DNA from: Bacillus massilioanorexius
GTDB lineage: Bacteria > Bacillota > Bacilli > Bacillales > DSM-1321
DNA: 64,000 bases
Assembly (NCBI RefSeq): GCF_902374955.1
Contig: NZ_CABKRX010000036.1
Span: 12,647-76,646, forward strand
Reading direction: 5' to 3'
Shown one piece after another: positions 26,049-35,327 of this stretch. The position numbers and the translations under genes were made by a program. The notes under the pieces were generated by a model. It was not told the DNA's origin. It made no database searches and saw nothing but the letters and a program-made list of their open reading frames with translations. Every line of letters starts with the position of its first letter. The stretch's first letter is position 1.

Positions 26049-27389
26049 TTAAAATAAACCAATCGTATCTAAAAATACGACAATAATCACTATAGGAATA
26101 ATGTATCTCATTATATAGAACCATACATTAAAAGCTTTCTTACCCCATTTCGATTGCTCTAATAACTCTGCCTGTAAAATATTCTTTTTCATTTTAAGAG
26201 GTACGAAAATAGAAATTAAAAATGCACCTAACGGCATAAGAATGTTACTAACTAAATAATCCGCGGCATCAAAAATACTTTTTGAAAATATCGTTACATC
26301 ACTCAAAATACTATATGATAAAGCAGATGGAACTCCCACAACGAATATTAACATTCCCACAATCACTGCATATTTAGGTCTTTGTTTCTCTTTTCCTTTT
26401 ACTAATGAAGCAACAATGATTTCTAAAATTGAAAAGGCAGATGTTAAAGTCGCAAATAAGAATAAAGCAAGGAAACATAATAAGAAAAATTCACCAAAAA
26501 CAATTTGATCAAATACAGTTGGTAAAACGACGAATAATAATCCTGGTCCTTCTGCTGGTTCTAATCCAAAGGAAAATACTGCTGGGAATATTGCTAGACC
26601 AGCCAATAACGCAATGATTAAATTCATTGAAACAATTGAGATAGCAGGTTGAATTAGATTAGATTTTCTCGGTAAATAGGAACTGTATGTTACCATTACA
26701 GACACCCCTACACTTAAAGAGAAAAACGATTGCCCAAGTGCGAATAAAACGCTCTCTGATTTTATATGTGAAAAGTCTGGCGCTAAGAAGAATTTCACGC
26801 CATCCGTCGCATGATCCAACGTTAAAGAACGAACGATAAGGACAATAAATAAGATAAACAAGGCAGGCATCAATATTTTTGATGCTTTTTCAATACCTTC
26901 TTGTATCCCTTTAGCAACTACGAAAATAGTAATTGCCAAAAATGCTCCTTGAGCTACTATTGTTAAGACAGGACTACTAATTGTGCTATTGAATAACTCA
27001 CTATAGTTGGCTGAGTTCTCTACTACTCCTCCAAATAATCCTTTTACGAGATAGATAACTATCCATCCACCAATTACACTATAAAAGGATAGCAATAAAA
27101 AGCATGTTACAACACCTAGTTTACCGATCCAATGCCATTTCGTGTTTGGAGCTATTGTTCGATACGCACTGATTGCTTCTTTTTGTGTACTTTTACCAAT
27201 AACAAATTCAGCTAAAAGAAGCGGAAATCCTATAAGCAAGGAAAATAATATAAATAGAAAGAAAAATGCTCCTCCACCACTTGTTCCTGTAACATAAGGT
27301 AGCTTCCAAATAGCTCCTATACCTATAGCCGAGCCAGCAGCAGCTAATATAAAGCCGAGCTTTGACGACCATTGTGCTTGTTTCTTCAT
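26049..27389 (-). CDS. NSS-family Na+-dependent amino acid transporter
   Basis: Neurotransmitter:sodium symporter family, 446 residues and about 11-12 helices. The helix-1 motif is clear: WSSKLGFILAAAGSAIGIGAIWKLPYVTGTSGGGAFFFLF, with the unwound centre that binds Na+ and substrate. Helix 6 reads VLFALGQSFFSLSVGVSVMVTYSSYL. Length and architecture resemble bacterial MhsT, which takes up hydrophobic and aromatic amino acids. A T-box leader whose specifier reads UUC or UUU (phenylalanine) precedes the gene, so uptake of phenylalanine or related aromatic amino acids is the best prediction. Start ATG behind a weak AGGA. Confidence 0.9.
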   Translation of the reverse strand: MKKQAQWSSKLGFILAAAGSAIGIGAIWKLPYVTGTSGGGAFFFLFILFSLLIGFPLLLAEFVIGKSTQKEAISAYRTIAPNTKWHWIGKLGVVTCFLLLSFYSVIGGWIVIYLVKGLFGGVVENSANYSELFNSTISSPVLTIVAQGAFLAITIFVVAKGIQEGIEKASKILMPALFILFIVLIVRSLTLDHATDGVKFFLAPDFSHIKSESVLFALGQSFFSLSVGVSVMVTYSSYLPRKSNLIQPAISIVSMNLIIALLAGLAIFPAVFSFGLEPAEGPGLLFVVLPTVFDQIVFGEFFLLCFLALFLFATLTSAFSILEIIVASLVKGKEKQRPKYAVIVGMLIFVVGVPSALSYSILSDVTIFSKSIFDAADYLVSNILMPLGAFLISIFVPLKMKKNILQAELLEQSKWGKKAFNVWFYIMRYIIPIVIIVVFLDTIGLF

Positions 27390-27470
27390 ACGATCATTCC
27401 TATCTATGTTGTATAGTTATACTTCATTTAACATAAGCACAGTGGCTTTTCTTTTATACTTTTGTCAAAC

Positions 27471-27512
27471 AAAAAAAGCCACATCTCTATCAAAACGATA
27501 GGGACGTGGCTT
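27471..27512 (-). terminator. T-box-controlled terminator
   Basis: The stem AAGCCACGTCCCTATC with GATAGAGATGTGGCTT is followed by TTTTTTT on the minus strand. It is the off-state of the T-box leader. Confidence 0.9.
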
Positions 27513-27748
27513 ATCACGCGGTACCACCCTAATTGGAAACGTCATACTTGTTTCCCACTTCAAAAAAATAACGGTTTTTTCCGTCTTTATGCCGCGAGCC
27601 TAGGATGCAACATAAAGAGAGCTCCAAGAATGAAATTCACCTAATCTTTGTATCAGTTTTCACCAACCACTGATTCTCTAATAACAGGGAGACCGGCTTA
27701 ATATGTTCTCTTCTTTGCCCATACTTACTATTTTTAATAATACTCGAA
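27471..27748 (-). promoter_or_regulatory. T-box leader, phenylalanine specifier
   Basis: On the minus strand the conserved T-box AGGGTGGTACCGCG lies at 27530-27517. Stem I holds the GGTTGGTG distal motif, and GTGAATTTCATTCTTGGAGC has the usual layout of GAA, specifier, about five bases, TGGAG, which gives UUC at 27634-27632 (UUU one base earlier). Both are Phe codons. The leader ends in the terminator AAGCCACGTCCCTATC..GATAGAGATGTGGCTT with seven T. Uncharged tRNA-Phe should stabilise the antiterminator and turn on the transporter. Confidence 0.93.
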
Positions 27749-27777
27749 ATTATATTACGATAACTCCAAAACGTCAA
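27749..27777 (-). promoter_or_regulatory. sigma-A promoter of the T-box leader
   Basis: TTGACG (27777-27772) and TATAAT (27754-27749) are separated by exactly 17 bases on the minus strand, just upstream of the leader. Confidence 0.88.
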
Positions 27778-27947
27778 TAGTGTATTTATTATAACTATTT
27801 TGTCTATATGATGTGAAAATATACATATCAGCGTTTATACCTTCTCAGGAAAGTCTGTCTAGATTATTGAAATTTCAATAACGAATCTTCCCTTCAATCT
27901 AAAAGTAATGATCCATTTGATTCTTTCCTAAAACACCAAAGAACAAA

Positions 27948-28041
27948 AGCACAAGCGCCTTGACCAACATAAGTCGATTCCGACTAGAATGTTATTATTC
28001 GGATTGGCTTATGGCCCTAAGGAGCAGGCGTTGAAACTAAA
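27948..28041 (+). repeat. degenerate dispersed intergenic repeat, copy B
   Basis: It starts with ACAAGCGCCTTGACCAAC and has the core GGCTTATGGCCCTAAGGAG followed by GCGTTGAAACTAAA, in the same order as the copies near 0.5, 32.0 and 52.3 kb. Confidence 0.5.
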
Positions 28042-28100
28042 ATACTACATATTCGGCAATAAGTAGTCCACAAAATATAAATTCCGTAACATACAAAAAG

Positions 28101-28135
28101 GCCGCTCAAAAGCGACTAAAAATCGCTTTTGAGGC
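28101..28135 (-). terminator. pot operon terminator
   Basis: CTCAAAAGCGA and TCGCTTTTGAG (with flanking GCC/GGC) form a stem directly after potD; on the minus strand it runs into CCTTTTTG. Confidence 0.85.
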
Positions 28136-28139
28136 AACC

Positions 28140-29213
28140 TTATTTACTGTGCATCTTAAATTCTAGGAATAGTTCACTATAATATGCCTGCATTTTCTTC
28201 CCAAGATTTTCGTAAACTTCTAATTTATCCGTTAATGAAGAATCAGGATAGAAACGTTTATCTTCTCTAACTTCCTTATCTAATAACTTAAGTGCTTCTT
28301 CATTTGGAGTTGAATAACCAACGTAGTCCGTATTTTGAGCACCATTTTCCGGGTCAAGCATGAAATTGATGAAAGCATGTGCCCCTTCTATGTTCTTTGC
28401 TGATTTCGGAATAACAATATTATCGAACCAAAGGTTAGAACCTTCTTTTGGTACTACATAATCTAGATTTTCATTTTCACTCATAATTTCACTTGCATCA
28501 CCGGACCATACTACTCCAACAGATCCTTCTTCATTAGCCATAAGCATCTTAATCTCATCACCAACGATTGCTTTAATATTTGGAACTAGTTTATCAAGTT
28601 TTTCTTTTGCTTCTACTAGCTCTTTTTTATTATGACTGTTTAATGAATAACCAAGTGTATTTAATCCCATTCCGATTACTTCACGGGCACCATCGACTAA
28701 TAATATTTCATTTTTTAAGTCAGGATCCCATAAATCATTCCAGCCTGTAATTGTTTTACCATTCAACATTTTTTTGTTGTAAACAATACCTACAGTCCCC
28801 CAAAAATATGGGACAGAGTACTTATTTTCCGGATCAAATGGTAAATTCATAAAACGACTATCAATGTTTTTTAAGTTCGGAATTTTACTATGGTCCAATG
28901 GTGTTAACAAATTTTCCTCTTTCATTTTTGATATCGCATATTCAGAAGGTATAGCAATATCAAATACAGTGCCACCTTGATCTAACTTAGCAATCATAGC
29001 TTCGTTCGAATCAAAGGTTTGATAGACCACTTTATATCCTGTTTCCTTTTCGAATTTTTTAATTAAATCCGTATCAATGTAATCTCCCCAGTTATAAACG
29101 GAGATTGTGTTACCACCAGAGTAACCTTCGGACGCATTCAATTCTGAAATCCAAAATAATAAGCCAAAAGAAACAACAAAAACAGCTATAAATACTTTCG
29201 TTATCTTACTCAT
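28140..29213 (-). CDS. potD: spermidine/putrescine ABC substrate-binding protein
   Basis: PotD captures polyamines outside the membrane. Its mature N-terminus ISVYNWGDYIDTDLIKKFEKETGYKVVYQTFDSNE is the family hallmark, followed by YFWGTVGIVYNKK, WSGDASEIM and LWFDNIVIPKSAKN. The N-terminal hydrophobic segment (VFIAVFVVSFGLLFWISEL) is not followed by any cysteine, so it is not a typical lipoprotein and may stay anchored by an uncut helix. Length 357 is normal. The start overlaps the potC stop by 4 bases, so it is the last gene of the potABCD operon. Confidence 0.94.
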   Translation of the reverse strand: MSKITKVFIAVFVVSFGLLFWISELNASEGYSGGNTISVYNWGDYIDTDLIKKFEKETGYKVVYQTFDSNEAMIAKLDQGGTVFDIAIPSEYAISKMKEENLLTPLDHSKIPNLKNIDSRFMNLPFDPENKYSVPYFWGTVGIVYNKKMLNGKTITGWNDLWDPDLKNEILLVDGAREVIGMGLNTLGYSLNSHNKKELVEAKEKLDKLVPNIKAIVGDEIKMLMANEEGSVGVVWSGDASEIMSENENLDYVVPKEGSNLWFDNIVIPKSAKNIEGAHAFINFMLDPENGAQNTDYVGYSTPNEEALKLLDKEVREDKRFYPDSSLTDKLEVYENLGKKMQAYYSELFLEFKMHSK

Positions 29214-30013
29214 TTTCTTATTCCAGCTCCTTTCGGACGACTATTGCGCTGATTAATGAAGTAATAGCCTATTACTAATACGATCGTGAATAAGAAGATC
29301 AGAGTAGATAATGCATTAATTTGTAGAGATATTCCTCGGCGTGCCAATGAATAAATTTCTACTGATAAAGTAGAGAATCCATTACCCGTTACGAAAAATG
29401 TTACAGCAAAATCATCTAAAGAATAAGTTAAAGCCATAAAAAATCCTGCAAATATACCAGGAGTGATATATGGAATCACAACTTTTGTTAGCACGTTCCA
29501 CTTACTTGCACCTAGATCAAGTGCCGCATCTATTAATGTTGGACTCATCTCTTGTAGCTTTGGCAATATCATAATAACAACAATTGGGATACTAAATGCA
29601 ATATGAGAAAGAAGTACAGAAGTAAACCCAAGTTTAATTCCAATTATCGTAAATAGAATTAAAAAAGAAGCACCAATAATTACATCAGGACTTACGATTA
29701 ACACATTGTTTAAAGATAGCATTGTATTTTTTGCTTTAGAATTTTTCACATACATAATGGACAGAGCACCTAACAAACCGATAATCGTCGCAATTGCTGC
29801 TGACAATAAAGCAATAACAAGCGTATTTAACACTATAATTAATAAACGTGTATCTTGAAGTACTTCTTTATAGTAATCTAATGTAAATCCTTCAAATCCT
29901 GACATGTTTCCACCGCTATTGAAGGAATAAAACACAAGATAAAATATAGGCGCATATAAAATTATAAATACAATAGCTAAATACAGTCTCGAAAGCTTGT
30001 TATTTTTTCTCAT
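29210..30013 (-). CDS. potC: spermidine/putrescine ABC permease PotC
   Basis: Inner-membrane permease of 267 residues with six helices. The cytoplasmic EAA-loop that docks with PotA reads LIDAALDLGASKWNVLTKVVIPYI, with the conserved Gly. The segment LTYSLDDFAVTFFVTGNGF is typical of PotC. It overlaps both neighbours by a few bases, indicating tight co-translation with potB and potD. Confidence 0.94.
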   Translation of the reverse strand: MRKNNKLSRLYLAIVFIILYAPIFYLVFYSFNSGGNMSGFEGFTLDYYKEVLQDTRLLIIVLNTLVIALLSAAIATIIGLLGALSIMYVKNSKAKNTMLSLNNVLIVSPDVIIGASFLILFTIIGIKLGFTSVLLSHIAFSIPIVVIMILPKLQEMSPTLIDAALDLGASKWNVLTKVVIPYITPGIFAGFFMALTYSLDDFAVTFFVTGNGFSTLSVEIYSLARRGISLQINALSTLIFLFTIVLVIGYYFINQRNSRPKGAGIRK

Positions 30014-30827
30014 GCTTCATACCTCGCTTTCGATTTCTTGTAAGAGCCATAATGATAAACATTGTTATGATTAAAAATACCGCAATCGTTGAACCCATTC
30101 CCCAATCTTGTGTAATAAGGAAATGCTGCTCAATAGCTGTACCAAGTGTTATAACACGGTTTCCGGCAATTAATCGCGTAAGCATAAACAGTGACAATGC
30201 AGGAATGAAAACCGCTTGGCACCCAGCTTTAACACCATCAATTGTTAAAGGAAAGATAACTCGCTTAAACGTTACCCAATTGGAAGCACCTAAATCATTC
30301 GATGCATAAACTAACGAAGGATTTAATTTTTCAAGCGCATTGAATATCGGTAATATCATAAAAGGAATGAAAATATATACTGATACAAACACAAAGCTAA
30401 AGTCTGTGAATAATATTTGTTTTTCCCCTAATCCAATTACCTCTAAAAAGGCGTTAATTGGTCCGTATGTTCCGAAAATCCCCATAAACGCATACGCTTT
30501 TAATAAAAGGTTAATCCATGAAGGCAAAATAATAAGCAATAACCATAATTGCTTATGCTTCGTTTTCGTTAAAAGATATGCAGTTGGATATGCAACTAAA
30601 AGTGCAAATGCTGTAATTAAAAAAGCATACCAAAACGAACTCAAAGTCATTTTCAAATAAACAGGTGTAAAGAACTTTTGGTAATTAACGAAGGAAAAAT
30701 CTCCTTCAATATTAAAAAACGAAAAGTAGACAACAAGTAAAATCGGTGCAACTACGAATAATAACATCCATAAATAATATGGAATAGCATATAGTACTCG
30801 ATTACTCTTCATGTTCTGCCTCTTCAT
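30000..30827 (-). CDS. potB: spermidine/putrescine ABC permease PotB
   Basis: Second permease of the polyamine importer, 275 residues, six helices. The EAA-loop reads LVYASNDLGASNWVTFKRVIFPLT. LLKAYAFMGIFGTYGPINAFLEVIGL resembles the periplasmic loop typical of PotB. Its start lies inside the 3' end of potA and its end overlaps potC by 14 bases. Confidence 0.94.
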   Translation of the reverse strand: MKRQNMKSNRVLYAIPYYLWMLLFVVAPILLVVYFSFFNIEGDFSFVNYQKFFTPVYLKMTLSSFWYAFLITAFALLVAYPTAYLLTKTKHKQLWLLLIILPSWINLLLKAYAFMGIFGTYGPINAFLEVIGLGEKQILFTDFSFVFVSVYIFIPFMILPIFNALEKLNPSLVYASNDLGASNWVTFKRVIFPLTIDGVKAGCQAVFIPALSLFMLTRLIAGNRVITLGTAIEQHFLITQDWGMGSTIAVFLIITMFIIMALTRNRKRGMKHEKK

Positions 30828-31908
30828 ACGCCTCTAAGCGCGCATCAAACTCTTCTTCTGTTTCACCTGGCACCATAACATGGATGGATTCAGGATCAAA
30901 ATACAAGCCTATTTGTTCACCTACAGTAGCCTTTTTCGTTGAATGTACGAGCCATTCGTTACCATCTTGGTCATAGCAGGAAATTTCGTAATGAACACCA
31001 CGGAATAATTGAGTATCTACTCTTACTTGTAATTTACCTTGTTCAGGAGATGTGATTTCTAAATCTTCTGGTCTAATTACAATTTCAATCGCCGCATTAG
31101 GTTTTAAACCAGCATCGACACATTCAAACTGTTTACCAGTAAATTCAACTAAATAATCTTCTATCATTTTGCCTTTAACTATATTCGACTCTCCAATAAA
31201 ATCTGCAACGAAACGATTTATTGGCTCATCATAAATATCAATCGGTGTACCACTCTGCTCAATGTTACCTCGATTTAGAACAAAAATTTCATCACTCATC
31301 GCAAGTGCTTCTTCTTGATCGTGTGTAACAAAGATAAATGTAATACCGAGACGACGTTGTAATTCTCTTAGTTCATATTGCATTTCTGTACGTAGTTTTA
31401 AATCTAGAGCTGATAAAGGTTCATCTAACAGGATAACCTCTGGTTCATTTACAATCGCTCTAGCAATAGCAACACGTTGACGCTGACCACCAGACATCTC
31501 ACTAATTTCACGATTTTCGTACCCTTCAAGGTTTACGAATTTCAATGCTTCGCGAACTTTTTGATCAATGACATTATTTTTCATTTTTTTAATTCGTAAA
31601 CCAAATGCAACGTTTTCAAATACGTTTAAATGAGGAAATAATGCATAATCTTGAAAAACAGTATTTACTTGACGACGGTTTGCCGGTATATTATTCACAA
31701 GCTTACCATTAAAATATATTTCACCTTTTGAAGGCCCAATAAAGCCTGCAATAAGACGTAAGATTGTTGTTTTCCCACAACCTGAAGGTCCTAATAGTGT
31801 ATAAAATTTACCTCTTTCAATTTCAAAGCTAACGTTATTTAAAACAGGTGGATCATCATCGTATTGTTTCGTAACGCCATTAAATCGAATAATAGTTTTT
31901 TCTGTCAT
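30802..31908 (-). CDS. potA: spermidine/putrescine ABC ATPase
   Basis: ATPase subunit, 368 residues. Walker A is GPSGCGKT, the signature MSGGQRQRVAIARA, Walker B VILLDEPLSALD, and the switch His lies in FVTHDQEEALAMSDEI. A C-terminal TOBE-like domain (about residues 240-350) is present, as in PotA/MalK proteins. It is the first transport gene after the regulator gene at 32109, with a 200-bp gap between them. Confidence 0.95.
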   Translation of the reverse strand: MTEKTIIRFNGVTKQYDDDPPVLNNVSFEIERGKFYTLLGPSGCGKTTILRLIAGFIGPSKGEIYFNGKLVNNIPANRRQVNTVFQDYALFPHLNVFENVAFGLRIKKMKNNVIDQKVREALKFVNLEGYENREISEMSGGQRQRVAIARAIVNEPEVILLDEPLSALDLKLRTEMQYELRELQRRLGITFIFVTHDQEEALAMSDEIFVLNRGNIEQSGTPIDIYDEPINRFVADFIGESNIVKGKMIEDYLVEFTGKQFECVDAGLKPNAAIEIVIRPEDLEITSPEQGKLQVRVDTQLFRGVHYEISCYDQDGNEWLVHSTKKATVGEQIGLYFDPESIHVMVPGETEEEFDARLEAYEEAEHEE

Positions 31909-31955
31909 TATCGGTCTCCTTTTCTGTATATTCCCCTAAACTACTTCGTTATTTT

Positions 31956-32030
31956 TTATAAGAAAAGCGCTAGTGCAAAACCATCTTAGTGACCCACAAC
32001 CTTTTAGCCTCAAGTAGCAATCGCGCTGGC
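31956..32030 (+). repeat. degenerate dispersed intergenic repeat, copy C
   Basis: TATAAGAAAAGCGCTAGTGC opens the copy, and TTTTAGCCTCAAGTAGCAATCGCGCTGGCTAAA matches in degraded form the TTATGACCTCGAGG..GCGCTGGAGCTA end of the family. It lies in the gap between the regulator and potA. Confidence 0.35.
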
Positions 32031-32108
32031 TAAAAGTTCGTTCTTTGCTTGCACCCAAAAGGCACAACTAAAATCCATAGTCATTCTAGAAAATTGTACA
32101 CGCTCATA

Positions 32109-32651
32109 CTATAAATAAGAATCTGTAGCTACTAGCAATAATTGTGTTTTACCTGAGGATGCATTAACAATTTGATGCTGATCAGATGCGTGAAAGTAAA
32201 TAGCTTCACCAGCTTTTGCATAGTATTCACTTTTTCCTAGGTTTACTTTAACTTTCCCTTCTAATACAAAACCAAACGTCTCAGATAACGAAGGCTCAAA
32301 AACTTTAAACTCGCCTTCTTCACTAAACGTTAAAATGATTGGCTCCATTTCCTTTTCGTTGCTTTCAGGAACTAACCATTGAATGTGATAGCCTCTTTCT
32401 TCATCTTCATAGCATGTTTGATCTTCTTCTCCATATACCACTTTCTGTATATGATCTTCCTCATTAAAGAAATCTTTAGGTGAACAGCCTAATACTTCAA
32501 GTAAGCTAAAAAATGTTTCGATGGAAGGTGAACTCAAATCGCGCTCCAACTGAGATATGTAGCCTTTACTTAAATCTGTCCTCTCACCTAATTCTTCTTG
32601 TGTTAAGCCTTTTTTTAATCGTAGATTTTTTATTTTTCTTCCGATTTGCAT
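32109..32651 (-). CDS. XRE-cupin transcriptional regulator (PuuR-like)
   Basis: A 180-residue regulator with an N-terminal helix-turn-helix (IGRKIKNLRLKKGLTQEELGERTDLSKGYISQLERDLSSPS, residues 3-43) and a C-terminal cupin_2 domain (about 110-180: FGFVLEGKVKVNLGKSEYYAKAGEAIYFHASDQHQIVNAS). Proteins of this build often sense polyamines, as in PuuR, and this one heads the pot operon. It probably represses potABCD and itself. Inverted repeats upstream (32678-32735) are candidate operators. Confidence 0.88.
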   Translation of the reverse strand: MQIGRKIKNLRLKKGLTQEELGERTDLSKGYISQLERDLSSPSIETFFSLLEVLGCSPKDFFNEEDHIQKVVYGEEDQTCYEDEERGYHIQWLVPESNEKEMEPIILTFSEEGEFKVFEPSLSETFGFVLEGKVKVNLGKSEYYAKAGEAIYFHASDQHQIVNASSGKTQLLLVATDSYL

Positions 32652-32677
32652 GATTGTATAACCTCAATCGTGTTTAA

Positions 32678-32735
32678 AGTTAGTAAACTTCTAGTAACTA
32701 TTGTTTATTATTACGTAACTCGGAGTTTACTTTTA
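32678..32735 (-). promoter_or_regulatory. candidate operators of the pot regulator
   Basis: Two imperfect inverted repeats are visible: AAGTTAGTAAACTT and AGTAAACTCCGAGTTACG (minus-strand reading of the second), sharing AGTAAACT half-sites. They lie 25-85 bases before the regulator start. Assignment is by position only. Confidence 0.4.
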
Positions 32736-33220
32736 CAACTAGTTATTATACAAGAATTTAACAAAACTTCAATAATATTTTTTCATTTTCCTCATATATT
32801 TTTGAATCAAATTTCAAATGGATTTCACAAGTATATTCCCATTACATATCTCTAAGATATTCGACCCAAAACGCTTCCTATTATTGGATATTTTTTCTTT
32901 TTTTAATAACTGTTTTGACATGCTTTGTTGCCTTTTAACAAATAGTAAATATAGATTCAATTCCACTCCAAGATGTCACTTTCTGCAAGACGAACAGTGC
33001 ACCTCCTTGGTGTAAGGCACGAAGCAATCGTTTTGAGGCAATAATACCAAAGAATTTTAACACAGCCCATTCTTAAACAAACATTCTTTTAAATGAATGG
33101 GTAAATGTAACAACATAACTTTTTATATGAAAGGTTCATACTACTAGTACATATGAAAAAACCTTATAATACAAATCCACTAATGATAAAATCTAATAAG
33201 TTATTCCCATAAAATTCCGA

Positions 33221-33243
33221 TATAATTGGTATAGACAACTAGA
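33221..33243 (+). promoter_or_regulatory. nagA promoter -10 with NagR-like operator
   Basis: TATAATTGGTATAGACAACTAG joins a consensus -10 box to a sequence close to the GntR/HutC-type NagR site with its GGTATAGAC core. It is 85-105 bases upstream of nagA. The adjacent gene nagR encodes the expected regulator. Confidence 0.7.
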
Positions 33244-33328
33244 TGTATATATTGATAAAATCAAGATAAGGACTATAAATATTCCATTCATGCAATATAA
33301 ATATGTACTTAATTTGAGGGGGATCACC

Positions 33329-34528
33329 ATGACAAAAGTATCTTCAAGCATCTTATTAAAAAATGCAGACATTTATTTAGAAAATGAAATTATTTCAAAC
33401 GGATATGTTCTTCTTTCAGATGGAAAGATTACCGAAATTGGTGCCGCTGATTCACTTCAACCAAACTCATTTTCCGACGCTAAGATTATCTCTTTAGCAA
33501 ATGGATCAAAGGTCATACCTGGATTTATCGACGTCCACATTCATGGTGCCGGTGGAGCGGATACTATGGATGCAACACCAGAAGCACTTCATACAATGGC
33601 TGTTCATCTTCCACAAGAAGGAACAACCAGCTTTCTTGCCACTACAATGACTCAAGCACCAGGTAACATTGTTAAAGCATTACAAAATGCTGCATCATAT
33701 CAAAAAGAACACGATCAAACCGGATTAGCAGAGGTAGTTGGCGTTCATCTTGAAGGACCTTTCATTAATCCGAGCAAAAAAGGTGCGCAACCTGCAGAAT
33801 ACATTATCGATCCTAATGTAGAAGTCTTTAAAGAGTGGCAAAAAGAGGCAGACGGAACAATTAAATTAGTAACTGTCGCTCCTGAAATGCCAAATGGAAT
33901 GGAATTTATTCAGTATTTAGCAGAAAACAACGTTACTGCTTCTATCGGACATACCGATTCTGCTTACGCTGAAGTTAAAGATGCAGTTAGTGCAGGTGCA
34001 ACACAAATAACCCATTTATATAATGGCATGCGCGGTCTACATCATCGCGAGCCTGGAACAGCTGGAGCTGCTTTATTATTTGATGAATTAAAAGTAGAAC
34101 TAATTTCAGATGGCATTCACATTTGTCCAGAAATGATTCGCTTAGCAATCAAAGCAAAAGGTACGGACGGTGCATTATTAATTACTGATGCGATGCGTGC
34201 CAAATGCCTAAAAAATGGACGTTATGAATTAGGCGGACAACCTGTAATTGTTGGAGATGGAAAGGCAACACTTGAGGATGGAACTCTTGCGGGAAGTACC
34301 CTAAAAATGATTGATTCCGTTAGAAACATGTTGAAATTTACTGATCTTACATTACATGATTTGATGAAACTTGCCTCAATCAACCCTGCAAAACAAATAA
34401 GAATGTTCGATACAAAAGGAAGCATCGAAATCGGAAAAGATGCTGATATTGTAGTCTTAAACAATGATTTAGATATTGAAATGACAATTTGTCGTGGTGA
34501 ACTAGCATATAAAAAGGATGATAAATAA
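33329..34528 (+). CDS. nagA: N-acetylglucosamine-6-phosphate deacetylase
   Basis: NagA removes acetate from GlcNAc-6-P, feeding amino sugars to cell-wall synthesis or glycolysis. The amidohydrolase metal motif is GFIDVHIHGAGGADTMDA, followed by HLEGPFINPSKKGAQ, the ligand His in ASIGHTDSAY and QITHLYNGM, and the catalytic Asp in LLITDAMRAK. The protein has 399 residues. GAGGGGGA nine bases upstream selects ATG 33329 rather than an upstream ATG at 33290. First gene of nagA-nagB-nagR, whose stop overlaps or nearly touches the next start. Confidence 0.96.
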   Translation: MTKVSSSILLKNADIYLENEIISNGYVLLSDGKITEIGAADSLQPNSFSDAKIISLANGSKVIPGFIDVHIHGAGGADTMDATPEALHTMAVHLPQEGTTSFLATTMTQAPGNIVKALQNAASYQKEHDQTGLAEVVGVHLEGPFINPSKKGAQPAEYIIDPNVEVFKEWQKEADGTIKLVTVAPEMPNGMEFIQYLAENNVTASIGHTDSAYAEVKDAVSAGATQITHLYNGMRGLHHREPGTAGAALLFDELKVELISDGIHICPEMIRLAIKAKGTDGALLITDAMRAKCLKNGRYELGGQPVIVGDGKATLEDGTLAGSTLKMIDSVRNMLKFTDLTLHDLMKLASINPAKQIRMFDTKGSIEIGKDADIVVLNNDLDIEMTICRGELAYKKDDK

Positions 34529-34569
34529 TGACAATACAAGAAATAAACTCTTCTAAAAAGGTGAATACA

Positions 34570-35301
34570 ATGATATTTGAAATTATTCGTGCAGAAAACT
34601 ACGAAGAAATGAGCCGTATTGCTGCAAAAAGAATTATCGGTTTAGTGGAAAGAAAACCAAATGCTATTTTAGGTTTAGCAACAGGTAGTACTCCTGAAGG
34701 ACTTTACAAAACATTAATTGAAGATCATAAAACCAATGGAACTTCTTATAAAGAAGTAAAAACTGTGAATTTAGATGAATATGTTGGACTAGACAAAGAG
34801 GATAAAAACAGTTATTTTACTTTCATGAGAGAAAAATTGTTTAACTATATTGATGTAGACTTAAATAACACGAACGTTCCTGATGGTACAGCAACTAATA
34901 TGGAAGAAGAAGCAGCTCGTTATGAAAAATACATCCATGACATCGGTGGAGTAGATCTACAAATTCTAGGAATCGGCCATAATGGACACATCGGTTTCAA
35001 CGAACCTGGTACTTCTTTCAAAAGCAAAACACATACAATCAAGCTTGCTGAAAGAACTCGTGAAGCAAATGCTCGTTATTTCAACAGCATTGATGAGGTA
35101 CCTACTGAGGCCATTACTATGGGAATTCAAAGTATTATGGACAGTAAGGAAATTATCTTATTAGCATCTGGTGCTTCAAAAGCAGAAGCTATCAAACGTC
35201 TTATTTACGGTGAAATCTCAGAGGAATTCCCAGCATCAGCTCTACGTTTACACAATAAAGTAACAATTATTGCCGACCAGGATGCTTTACAATTAATCTA
35301 A
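34570..35301 (+). CDS. nagB: glucosamine-6-phosphate deaminase
   Basis: NagB turns glucosamine-6-P into fructose-6-P and ammonia. Motifs: LATGSTPEGLY (phosphate loop), TVNLDEYVGL with the catalytic Asp, and ILGIGHNGHIGFNEPGTSF with the catalytic His. Two starts are possible: ATG 34528, which overlaps the nagA stop (TAATG), and ATG 34570, behind AAAAAGGTG. The second gives the N-terminus MIFEIIRAENYEEMSRIAA typical of the family, so it is preferred; the longer form would add 14 residues. Confidence 0.95.
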   Translation: MIFEIIRAENYEEMSRIAAKRIIGLVERKPNAILGLATGSTPEGLYKTLIEDHKTNGTSYKEVKTVNLDEYVGLDKEDKNSYFTFMREKLFNYIDVDLNNTNVPDGTATNMEEEAARYEKYIHDIGGVDLQILGIGHNGHIGFNEPGTSFKSKTHTIKLAERTREANARYFNSIDEVPTEAITMGIQSIMDSKEIILLASGASKAEAIKRLIYGEISEEFPASALRLHNKVTIIADQDALQLI

Positions 35302-35327
35302 GTGTCCGTTCAAGGAGCTGTAGAAAA

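Larger units (their letters stand above)
27778..28139. other. gene-free stretch, NSS leader / potD
   Basis: About 360 bases. It contains dispersed repeat copy B (about 27948-28041) and the potD terminator (28101-28135); the rest is AT-rich without recognisable content. Confidence 0.5.
32652..33328. other. gene-free stretch, pot regulator / nagA
   Basis: About 680 bases between divergent transcription units. It holds GTTTAC-type inverted repeats next to the regulator (32678-32735), an isolated hairpin CCCATTC..GAATGGG (33067-33102), and the nagA promoter and NagR-like site (33221-33243). The middle is AT-rich; short open frames there lack ribosome sites. Confidence 0.45.

Noticed and set aside
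27460..27660. Short plus-strand frame over the T-box leader
   Set aside because: The stretch is fully explained by the minus-strand T-box leader and terminator.
32646..33015. Two short plus-strand frames before nagA
   Set aside because: They overlap each other, lack ribosome sites and show only AT-rich codons.
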